Program-made: the position numbers and the translations under genes
Shown here: piece after piece, positions 1-4,869 of the stretch
Position numbering within the stretch: position 1 is the first letter of the stretch
Layout: every line of letters starts with the position of its first letter
Notes under the pieces: model-generated
Seen by the model: only the letters and a program-made list of their open reading frames with translations
The model's database searches: none
Told to the model about the DNA's origin: nothing
Origin: CAZTVF01 sp964616985
GTDB lineage: Bacteria; Planctomycetota; Phycisphaerae; SM23-33
Assembly: GCA_964616985.1 (NCBI GenBank)
Contig: CAZTVF010000203.1
Location: 1 to 5,307, forward strand
DNA length: 5,307 bases
Direction: 5' to 3'

Positions 1-2
1 CC

Positions 3-48
3 GGTGGGTCCGAATTGCGCGCCGAGGTGGGCCCATTTTGCTCGCCGA
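3..48. repeat. Two tandem 23-bp direct repeats, possibly the end of an IS21-like element
   Basis: Positions 3-25 and 26-48 are adjacent copies of a 23-bp unit. Both begin GGTGGG and end CGCCGA, and 18 of 23 bases are identical. IS21-family elements typically carry short multiple repeats of this style at their ends, with a GTGG-rich start and a GCCG core, so I infer that the window begins inside the end of such an element. Its outer boundary would fall around positions 50-65. No transposase is visible because the body would lie left of the window. The repeat is directly seen; the IS assignment is from memory of the family and is tentative. Confidence 0.45.
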
Positions 49-144
49 TTACCAGACATGCGACAATGTCAGTCGCCCGGTTTCGACGTTGCGTCGCATG
101 GTGGTTGGCCCATGCCACCTGAACCTGTGTCACCTCACGCCGCA

Positions 145-1065
145 TCATCGCAGGCCTGCTAGCAACTGTGTCAAGTCTTGGACTGTTCCAGCTGGCGTTG
201 AAGGATCGCCCTCGACACTGGCCGCGGCTTCGGCTGCGGCCTCACGAATCAGCGCGGTCACTACAGGCCCATCGGCCGGCAACGATTTGGTCGCGACCTT
301 GCTGAGCGATCGGAGCAGGTTGATGCAGGCGTCATAGAATCGCAGCCAGTTCAGCAGCGCGATGTGGGCAGGCTCAAGCTCCAAGACGGTCTCCCAGATG
401 GCGGGATTCCTCAGCCGTGCGAACCCGTGTTCCAGCGAGAGGATGTTTGCCGATTGCCACCGTTGCGTGACCTTTGATATGTTCCGGTAGGATTGGCCCG
501 ACCAAGCCGCGATAGACCGAAGCTTCGCTCCGCTTCGATTGGCCAACAGGTACACCAGGATGAAATGTCTTGCATCCGTGCCAACGGCGTCCCGAGCACG
601 AAGGATCACGGTGGCGGGCGTCCTTTCCGGGGCGCCCGGCTGGTGCCGCTGGCGTTTCGCCGCCAGGGCCTTCTTGCCGATGTCGCCACAAAACTGCAGC
701 AGTTCCTCTGCCTGGCCATCAATTGATTCTGTTAGCTCTTTCGGGCTCTCTTTCCACTGCGGGTCAAGGGCATGCCAGATGAAACCCCTGGGGTCAGGGC
801 GTACCTGGGCGAACTTGCGGATTCGCGGACGCAGCAGAGATGGATCGTTGCTGGCCCACCAGGCGAGCACCTGTTCGCACAGTCGCGGTTGCGTGGGGAA
901 GAACTCCAACGAACACCAGAGCAGGGCTTCAGGGTCGATCACCTCTATTGTGCGGGGTGGCTGCGGGGCGCTGAATGGAACGCCCAACGCGCGCCATTGT
1001 TCGTGCACGAGGTTCAGCAGCCACTCGCGAAGGCTAAGTTCAAACGTAGTAAGCGAGGTCTTCAT
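145..1065 (-). CDS. Winged-helix protein paired with an NTase; putative antitoxin/regulator
   Basis: This 306-aa protein has no family I can name with certainty. Residues about 165-222 look like a winged helix-turn-helix: a helix (ARHFILVYLLANRSG), then a turn and recognition helix (SIAAWSGQSYRNISKVTQRW), then a wing (ILSLEHGFARLRN). The N-terminal ~130 residues are acidic and Trp-rich with no recognised motif. Residues 131-150 form a basic linker. The C-terminal 80 residues look helical and end Ala-rich. There is no signal peptide or membrane segment. The ATG at 1065 is preceded by GAGAGG with a 7-8 base gap. The gene starts inside the end of the upstream NTase gene (26-base overlap), which implies translational coupling. 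By analogy with type IV modules, where a winged-helix protein partners an NTase toxin, I infer an antitoxin or autoregulator role. Gene reality is well supported; the function is inference. Confidence 0.8.
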   Translation of the reverse strand: MKTSLTTFELSLREWLLNLVHEQWRALGVPFSAPQPPRTIEVIDPEALLWCSLEFFPTQPRLCEQVLAWWASNDPSLLRPRIRKFAQVRPDPRGFIWHALDPQWKESPKELTESIDGQAEELLQFCGDIGKKALAAKRQRHQPGAPERTPATVILRARDAVGTDARHFILVYLLANRSGAKLRSIAAWSGQSYRNISKVTQRWQSANILSLEHGFARLRNPAIWETVLELEPAHIALLNWLRFYDACINLLRSLSKVATKSLPADGPVVTALIREAAAEAAASVEGDPSTPAGTVQDLTQLLAGLR

Positions 1066-1654
1066 GGCCCAGCCTCTCGATCACGTGCTTCACGGCAATC
1101 CGTTTCTCTTCGAAATCCCGACGCGTGCAGACCCATTCCACCGCCAGTTCGAGTTCTGCGTAGGTCGGCAGGAGTCCTTTCAGATCGGCATAGTGAATGT
1201 CCTGCCGCGGACCTTGATCGTCCGCCGCAGCGTACAGCTTCAAGGCCACAAGATCCTGTCGTCCCAGCAGGTGCAACGTCAGTCTGTTGCCGACTCGCAG
1301 CTCCTGTAGGCGAGTGGCGAACCCTGCCGGAAGGCCGGCCTGCGCAAGAGGCTCAGGCCCCAGGTTGATCCAGTCCTGGCCCAGGCCTTCCAACTCCGGA
1401 TGGTTGTCCACAACCCGCTTAATGCAGCCGAGCAGCTTCTCCGGAAATGCCTCAATGCTGACGATGTTCATAATCGCCGTGTCCCAGCAGCCAAGAACGT
1501 CAACGTCGCGAGTCGGGCGGTCCTGAAGGTGCTGAAGCCCCAACGCAGCACCGCCGCAGACGACCCAGTCGACCGGCGGGCAGTCCTCAAGCTCCATCCA
1601 CTGGTCAAGCTCGATAAGCAAGCGGAAGATAGCGTCGCGAGATAGTTCCATCAT
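1040..1654 (-). CDS. NTase-fold protein (DUF6036-like), putative toxin component
   Basis: The 204-aa protein shows the DNA-polymerase-beta-like NTase signature: GGAAL at residues 34-38, followed by TRDVDVLG at 48-55, where D50 and D52 would be the metal-binding pair. A C-terminal block at about 130-165 (GRQDLVALKLYAA, then QDIHYADLKGLLPT) matches the conserved tail of DUF6036-type and AbiEii-like NTases, with Lys139 and Asp157 as candidate active-site residues. Such proteins transfer nucleotides to RNA or protein targets, often in toxin-antitoxin modules; the substrate here is unknown. I chose the ATG at 1654 because AGGA lies 5 bases upstream. The next codon (1651) is also ATG. A TTG at 1687 would add 11 residues and has no good ribosome site. 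It is the first gene of a two-gene operon overlapping the winged-helix gene. Family confidence is high and toxin role moderate. Confidence 0.85.
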   Translation of the reverse strand: MMELSRDAIFRLLIELDQWMELEDCPPVDWVVCGGAALGLQHLQDRPTRDVDVLGCWDTAIMNIVSIEAFPEKLLGCIKRVVDNHPELEGLGQDWINLGPEPLAQAGLPAGFATRLQELRVGNRLTLHLLGRQDLVALKLYAAADDQGPRQDIHYADLKGLLPTYAELELAVEWVCTRRDFEEKRIAVKHVIERLGHEDLAYYV

Positions 1655-1696
1655 GGCGATCCTATCAAGTTCTCTTCCTATCGGCAAGAAAAAGTG

Positions 1697-1709
1697 GAAC
1701 TATTAGTTC
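1697..1709. promoter_or_regulatory. Perfect 13-bp palindrome, candidate operator of module A
   Basis: GAACTATTAGTTC is a perfect inverted repeat with 6-bp arms and one central base. It lies directly downstream of the putative -10 (1711-1716) and upstream of the NTase start, so it would span the transcription start. This is where an autorepressor of a toxin-antitoxin operon would be expected to bind. The downstream winged-helix protein is the natural candidate ligand. The palindrome is seen directly; its role as an operator is inference. Confidence 0.45.
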
Positions 1710-1710
1710 T

Positions 1711-1739
1711 TCAATATGGAATTAATGCGTCCACGTCAA
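1711..1739 (-). promoter_or_regulatory. Putative sigma70-type promoter of module A
   Basis: On the minus strand TTGACG (1739-1734) is followed after exactly 17 bases by TATTGA (1716-1711). The -35 matches five of six consensus bases; the -10 matches only its first three. The surrounding DNA is AT-rich compared with the flanks. The predicted start would lie within the palindrome at 1697-1709, about 50 bases before the NTase ATG. Confidence 0.4.
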
Positions 1740-1866
1740 GGCGATGGTTCTTGATGCTGAGGTCTTAATCCGCCAAAGCAGGGTACGTGTTTCGTATACG
1801 CATGGACAGGTCATGCAACGAGTCTGAGTCTGGCCAGAACGATCGGCGCCGTCGCACTCCCCGCCA

Positions 1867-2484
1867 TCATACCTGCCAAGGGCCCGGCGCCGTCCAAGTG
1901 CCGCTGAACGACGATCCGATTGCAATGGCTTCGGCGACAGGGAGCAAAAACTGGCGCAGGGCGGCGATCACCTGGGCAAACTCCTGCTGCAGGCCGTCCA
2001 GCTTGCCTCTGCGAAGGAATGCAGTCCACTGCGTCTGCTTCGTCGGCCCTTCGGCGAACTCCGGAGATAGCGGCACGGGGGAGGAGTCCATGGTCGTGTC
2101 GCGGCGGCTGAAGGTCTTTGCGATGGAATCCGCCAGTGTCGCCCCCTAAAAATCGAAGTGGGAGCAGAGGAACCACAGGTCGGCGAAGTCCTTCATGCGG
2201 CTGTTCTGCACGTCGCGGTCGATCATCGCCTGGAACTTCTCGGCGATGGTGGACTCGGGGCGGTATCCCTGCATCGTCGGGGCCGGGAAGTCTAGCAGCG
2301 TGGGAAGATGCACTTGCCGGGGCTGAGGCACGGGCACATCGCTGAAGCCAATGTCGATCTGAATGGACAGGCGGGCATTGGCCAGCCGGCCAAGCAACTT
2401 CACGCGAATGCCTTGGTACTGGGCCTCATCTGCGATCGGCTCGATTGTGATGCTGTCGCCATCAAATTGCACGCCATCATCGGT
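1867..2484 (-). pseudogene. abiEii: AbiEii-family NTase toxin, C-terminal two-thirds, with an in-frame TAG
   Basis: This is the distal part of the AbiEii toxin whose N-terminal half lies at 3928-4230. Conserved family blocks appear in order in one frame: DDGVQFDGDSITIEP, then IQIDIGFSDV, LPTLLDFPAP, then ESTIAEKFQAM followed by NSRMKDFADLWFL, which holds the catalytic-block Lys and the KDxxDLW motif. An in-frame TAG at 2146-2148 follows HFDF. After it the family sequence continues in the same frame (GATLADSIAKTFSRRD, FAEGPTKQTQWTAFLRRGKL) to a TGA at 1867-1869. The TAG therefore replaces one sense codon, with no frameshift. Upstream homology stops at about 2484 where foreign sequence begins. 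No good start or ribosome site is seen for the fragment (GTG at 2472 is only possible), so independent translation is doubtful. It would encode about 205 codons of a ~305-residue toxin. Confidence 0.88.
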
Positions 2485-2489
2485 CGCGC

Positions 2490-2852
2490 CTAACGAAGTT
2501 CATCACCTGCGCCACGACGCGCTGGCAAGAGGAGCACATGGCGGGGTGGCGCTATGCCTTCCTGCGTCTGAACCGGCACTTCCCGCTGGAGTCGCTGCGC
2601 ATCCGGTGGAAGCCGACCGCCTCGAAGGAAGCAGCCCGCGAGCAGGAGGGCCAGACGATGGTTGCCTACCTCGCCAGGCACTGCGAACTGCCGCCGCTGA
2701 ACTACTCGTTCAACTGGCTGCCGTTTGAGAAGAACGGAGGGGACCTACTTGACCGCGCCATCGACTGGACGGAGTCGCAGGTGCCTGCGGCCCGTGAGAC
2801 CAGCGGGCCAGTCGCAGGGGCGGATGCCGCCTGCCGCATTATCTATAGTTGA
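2490..2852 (+). pseudogene. 3' fragment of an unrecognised protein-coding gene
   Basis: A plus-strand frame is open from the AbiEii junction to a TGA at 2850-2852. Its first methionine is at 2538, but protein-like sequence starts before it (KFITCATTRWQEEHMAGW), so this looks like the C-terminal ~120 residues of a longer protein cut at the junction. The composition is that of a real protein: aromatic-rich segments such as WRYAFLRLNRHFPLESLRIRW and LPPLNYSFNWLPFEKNGG, then an acidic helix (DLLDRAIDWTESQ). The last ~20 residues are Ala/Gly-rich and may be degenerate. I do not recognise the family. No ribosome site supports the ATG at 2538. It lies upstream of the HsdS-like remnant on the same strand. 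Confidence 0.45.
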
Positions 2853-2880
2853 CAGGTCCAGTTGCGTTACCCTGACTTGA

Positions 2881-2976
2881 AGAAGAAACACCAAGTTTGG
2901 AAGGAAGCTCGACGGGCTCAAGACCCACAAAAAAACCCTCATGCAGCAGTTGTTCCCGGCGGCGAAAGGGGGTTAA
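2881..2976 (+). pseudogene. hsdS: Remnant of type I restriction specificity subunit (HsdS) C-terminus
   Basis: Residues KLDGLKTHKKTLMQQLFPAA (from 2905) followed by KGG and TAA (2974-2976) closely match the conserved helix that ends HsdS half-subunits, typically xxLKTHKKGLMQQLFP. HsdS is the DNA-recognition subunit of type I restriction-modification enzymes and is normally over 350 aa. Here the frame is closed by a TGA at 2878-2880, so only about 30 codons remain. A neighbouring frame upstream (LEEETPSLEG, about 2876-2905) may continue the same helix through a frameshift. No target-recognition domain, hsdM or hsdR is present. This is a relic and shows that the inserted DNA came through a restriction-modification locus. 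Confidence 0.6.
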
Positions 2977-3129
2977 ATGGCTGCTTCACACGACAGGGCG
3001 AGCGGTGGAGCGACCGTGCGGGAGAAACCCGCCCTGGAACGTATCGGCAGAAACATCCGGCCGCGCCGCGAGAGCCGGCACGAACCCGATCGCTCGTTGC
3101 CCGGTCAGTCCCGAAAAATAAAAAGGTAG
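2977..3129 (+). CDS. Possible 50-aa basic small protein upstream of yebC
   Basis: An ATG lies directly after the TAA of the HsdS remnant (TAAATG) and is preceded by AAAGGGGG, a strong ribosome-binding sequence with about 4 bases of spacing. The frame runs 50 codons to TAG at 3127-3129, ending 7 bases before the yebC ATG. The product is hydrophilic and very basic, rich in Arg (about 13), with stretches EKPALERIGRNIRPRRE and PDRSLPGQSRKIKR. It has no Cys, membrane segment or recognised domain. Codon third positions are mostly G or C, like the neighbours. The end of the frame overlaps the region that would supply yebC's ribosome site, which suggests coupling. It could also be a chance frame in a leader. 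I do not recognise a family. Confidence 0.42.
   Translation: MAASHDRASGGATVREKPALERIGRNIRPRRESRHEPDRSLPGQSRKIKR
2994..3036 (+). other. Overlapping inverted repeats in the yebC leader
   Basis: CAGGGCG (2994-3000) is complementary to CGCCCTG (3030-3036). Inside this span GCGGG (3018-3022) and CCCGC (3028-3032) form a tight hairpin with an AGAAA loop. The two stems share bases 3030-3032, so they are mutually exclusive. There is no following T-run, so this is not an intrinsic terminator. A switchable leader structure is possible, but in GC-rich DNA such pairings also arise by chance. Confidence 0.25.
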
Positions 3130-3136
3130 AACGCGT

Positions 3137-3856
3137 ATGGGAAGAGCATTCGAAAGACGCAAGTACTCCATCTTCAAGACGGCGGCCCAGAACTCAAAGC
3201 TGTATGCCAAATACAGCAAGCAGGTGTACGTGGCGGCCAAGAACGGCGTCCCCGACCCGGCGGCCAACCCGCACCTGCGCCTCGTCATTGAGAAAGCCAA
3301 GAAGGAAAATGTCCCCAGCCACGTGATTGACAAGGCGATCCAGAAAGCCGCCGGCAAGGGAGGCGAAGACTTCCACTCCGTGCGTTACGAGGGGTTCGGC
3401 CCCGGCGGCGCGCTGATCATCGTCGAGTGCCTGACCGACAACAACCAGCGCACGATCGCCGAAATCCGCAGCTATTTTGTCAAAGCGGGCGCCAAGCTGG
3501 CCGCCAGCGGGTCAGTCGTGATGTCGTTCGACCACCTGGCGGTCATCTCGTTCAAGGGCGACTCGGAGGAGAAGGTGATCGAGGCGCTCTTCGCCGCGGA
3601 CATCGCCGTTGAAGACGTCGAGAGCAAGGAGGGCGTCATCACAGTCTTCACCCCGCCCGCCGAGTTCTACAAGGCTAAGACGGCGGTGCTCGAAGTGATG
3701 CCGGGCGTTGAACTGGATGTCCAGGAGATCACGTTCATCCCGCAGGCCACCAAGACGCTCGGCGCGGAAGAGCTGGCATCTTTCGAGAAGTTTCTGCAGA
3801 CGCTCGAAGAGAACGATGACGTGCAGGAGGTCTATCACAACATCGTGCTCCCCTAA
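3137..3856 (+). CDS. yebC: YebC/PmpR-family protein, YeeN-like subgroup
   Basis: The 239-aa protein is complete and matches the family end to end. The N-terminus MGRAFERRKYSIFKTAAQNS resembles the MGRK start of E. coli YeeN more than the MAGHSKW start of classical YebC. Core motifs follow: NPHLRLVIEKAKKENVP (44-60), HVIDKAIQKAAG (62-73), YEGFGPGGALIIVE (84-97), TDNNQRTIAEIR (100-111), ASGSVVMSF (123-131) and the C-terminal DDVQEVYHNI (227-236). Length equals YeeN's. Family members are cytosolic. They were first described as DNA-binding regulators and, more recently, YebC-type proteins have been linked to rescue of ribosomes stalled at proline stretches; which applies here is unknown. The ATG is chosen for the family N-terminus; AAAGG lies 10 bases upstream, a rather long spacing. 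It sits inside the disrupted abiEii, an unusual place for a generally chromosomal gene. Confidence 0.95.
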   Translation: MGRAFERRKYSIFKTAAQNSKLYAKYSKQVYVAAKNGVPDPAANPHLRLVIEKAKKENVPSHVIDKAIQKAAGKGGEDFHSVRYEGFGPGGALIIVECLTDNNQRTIAEIRSYFVKAGAKLAASGSVVMSFDHLAVISFKGDSEEKVIEALFAADIAVEDVESKEGVITVFTPPAEFYKAKTAVLEVMPGVELDVQEITFIPQATKTLGAEELASFEKFLQTLEENDDVQEVYHNIVLP

Positions 3857-4230
3857 AGGTGACACCACGCGCACAGAAGCGGGCGCTCCTCCTGCAAACG
3901 GCATCGGCAAAACCGACAACCTCCGATCACCTGCTGTTGGGCGACCGCCCGGAACACGCGGACGAGGTTCTCCTGAGAATTGGACGTGTGGCCCAGCAGG
4001 TCGATGTCCATTGTCGGACGGTAGAGGCTGGCCGTGCCCGTCCATGCCAGGAAGGCCAGGGCGCCCTTCAGCGTGAACTGGTCGGCGAATGGCGAAACGC
4101 TCAGGCGGTAGAGGAACCGTTCCATCGCGAAACGCTGCTGAATCTCGTTGTAGGGCCGGTTGGTCTTCCTGGCGATGTTCAGCAGCCGATCATGGACTGA
4201 CTGGGCCATGTCTTTGATAGGGTCGTTCAC
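3853..4230 (-). pseudogene. abiEii: AbiEii-family NTase toxin, N-terminal part, truncated
   Basis: The frame begins at GTG 4230, which overlaps the abiEi TGA in a GTGA junction, and is preceded by GGAGG 7 bases upstream. The first 101 residues are a normal AbiEii N-terminus: VHDRLLNIARKTNRPYNEI, AMERFLYRLSVSPFADQFTL, KGAL at 55-58 (NTase motif I) and RPTMDIDLLG at 71-80, with D75 and D77 as the metal-binding pair. Homology ends at AVAQQQV (about 3928). The remaining 24 residues are unrelated, Cys/Arg-rich read-through of the inserted segment, ending at TAG 3853-3855. The product lacks the later catalytic blocks, found at 1867-2484, so it should not be an active nucleotidyltransferase. Intact AbiEii is the GTP-binding NTase toxin of the type IV AbiE phage-abortive module. 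Confidence 0.88.
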
Positions 4231-4838
4231 AGAATGGCCTCCAGGTATGGCGCCATGACGTTCTCCACGCGGCAGATCCTTGCGAAGTGCTGGAACTCCT
4301 GCCCGGTAGTCCTTTTTCGTTGGCGGCATAGCTTCAGGGCCTCGACGGCCACGTCCAGTCCGATCTTGTTGCGGCATTTGAAGCAGTCGGCCACCGTCTT
4401 GGCCGGGCTGTAGATCCGGACCGTCGCGCCGTCGATCTTGTGCTGTTCAATGCCCTCGCTGTAGGCCCTGCCGCTGAACCAGTGGGCCTGAATCGGCGGA
4501 TGATCCACTCTCGGTCTGTGGGTGTGGGCCGGCAGGGCCAGGTCAACGGCGTGGGGGATCTGCGTCGTGATCTCATGGAACGCCAGGGCCGAGACCAGGC
4601 AGATGACTCCCTTTGGCGCGGACTTCGCCACGATGACAAGATCAGGATTGGACATCGCGCCCAGTTCTGCCAGCCGATAACAGCCTCGCCCGAGGCCCTC
4701 CAGCATGCCATCGTCTCGCATGGCATACAGCACGCGAGGTTGAATGCCTTCGCGGATGGCCTCGGCCGTCCGCAGCATTCCCCCATGGCGGAGGAATACT
4801 TGCCTGGCCTTGTCGATCTGCGCTGGTGTTGGCTTCAT
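4227..4838 (-). CDS. abiEi: AbiEi-family type IV antitoxin / autorepressor
   Basis: The 203-aa protein is a full-length AbiEi-type antitoxin. Residues 5-57 form the N-terminal winged-helix domain (TPAQIDKARQVFLRHGG, MLRTAEAIREGI, then GLGRGCYRL). The C-terminal antitoxin domain carries the family blocks PKGVICLVSALAFHEITTQI (75-94), LALPAHTHRPR, SEGIEQHKIDG, VRIYSPAKTVADCFKCRNKI (140-159) and VAVEALKL, ending in ENVMAPYLEAIL. AbiEi proteins neutralise the AbiEii NTase without forming a stable complex and repress their own promoter. I prefer ATG 4838 because an exact TATAAT lies 10 bases upstream, implying a leaderless or near-leaderless message; TTG 4859 would add seven residues but overlaps the promoter. 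The gene looks intact although its partner is broken in two places. It may still act as a repressor. Confidence 0.93.
   Translation of the reverse strand: MKPTPAQIDKARQVFLRHGGMLRTAEAIREGIQPRVLYAMRDDGMLEGLGRGCYRLAELGAMSNPDLVIVAKSAPKGVICLVSALAFHEITTQIPHAVDLALPAHTHRPRVDHPPIQAHWFSGRAYSEGIEQHKIDGATVRIYSPAKTVADCFKCRNKIGLDVAVEALKLCRQRKRTTGQEFQHFARICRVENVMAPYLEAIL
4238..4242 (-). promoter_or_regulatory. Ribosome-binding site for abiEii inside the abiEi end
   Basis: GGAGG on the minus strand lies 7 bases before GTG 4230. It decides the start of abiEii and, with the GTGA stop-start overlap, indicates translational coupling of antitoxin and toxin. Confidence 0.75.
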
Positions 4839-4847
4839 GTGGAATAG

Positions 4848-4867
4848 ATTATACGTCAATCATCGAC
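4848..4867 (-). promoter_or_regulatory. abiE promoter -10 with adjacent near-palindrome
   Basis: TATAAT (minus strand, 4853-4848) is a perfect -10 hexamer placed 9 bases before the ATG at 4838, so transcription would begin at or near the start codon. Immediately upstream, at 4867-4855, GTCGATGATTGAC is a 13-bp inverted repeat with one mismatched pair. Its position, touching the -10, suits an AbiEi operator. No convincing -35 was seen at 16-18 bases. The -10 is clear; the operator role is inference. Confidence 0.45.
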
Positions 4868-4869
4868 AA

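Larger units (their letters stand above)
2485..3925. mobile_element. About 1.44-kb segment inserted inside abiEii; mechanism unknown
   Basis: The two AbiEii pieces join almost without loss if this stretch is removed: the N-terminal half ends in AVAQQQV and the C-terminal half begins TDDGVQFD, close to the normal spacing in the family. The segment contains a 5'-truncated plus-strand coding fragment, an HsdS-like tail, a possible small gene and a complete yebC-family gene. I see no transposase and no terminal inverted repeats. The exact ends are uncertain by roughly 10 bases: left junction about 2480-2490, right junction about 3923-3930. It could be a true insertion of chromosomal or island DNA, a rearrangement, or an assembly artefact. 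Confidence 0.6.

Noticed and set aside
539..1368. Long plus-strand open frames (256 and 198 codons)
   Set aside because: They lie opposite the NTase and winged-helix genes, lack family motifs, and have the Ser/Arg/Cys-rich composition of shadow frames in GC-rich DNA.
1811..2176. 121-codon minus-strand frame across the AbiEii C-terminus
   Set aside because: It is out of frame with the AbiEii homology, which runs in a different frame through 2091-1867; its own sequence is Arg/Pro/Ala-rich with no motifs.
2489..2495. GTTAGGC on the minus strand, matching an integron attC core site, at the left AbiEii junction
   Set aside because: No partner RYYYAAC/GTTRRRY site with the right spacing or attC-like hairpin arms was found on either side, and there is no integrase in the window.
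2849..2854. Perfect TTGACA hexamer that might serve yebC
   Set aside because: No acceptable -10 at 16-18 bases downstream; the sequence there is GC-containing and unlike TATAAT.
3018..3032. GC hairpin considered as an intrinsic terminator
   Set aside because: No T-tract follows the stem on either strand.
3905..3920. Small inverted repeat TCGG-CAAAA-CCGA after yebC considered as a terminator
   Set aside because: The stem is only 4 bp and no T-run follows.
3512..4045. 177-codon minus-strand frame antisense to yebC
   Set aside because: Arg/His/Gly-rich shadow of a clearly recognised gene, with no motifs or ribosome site.
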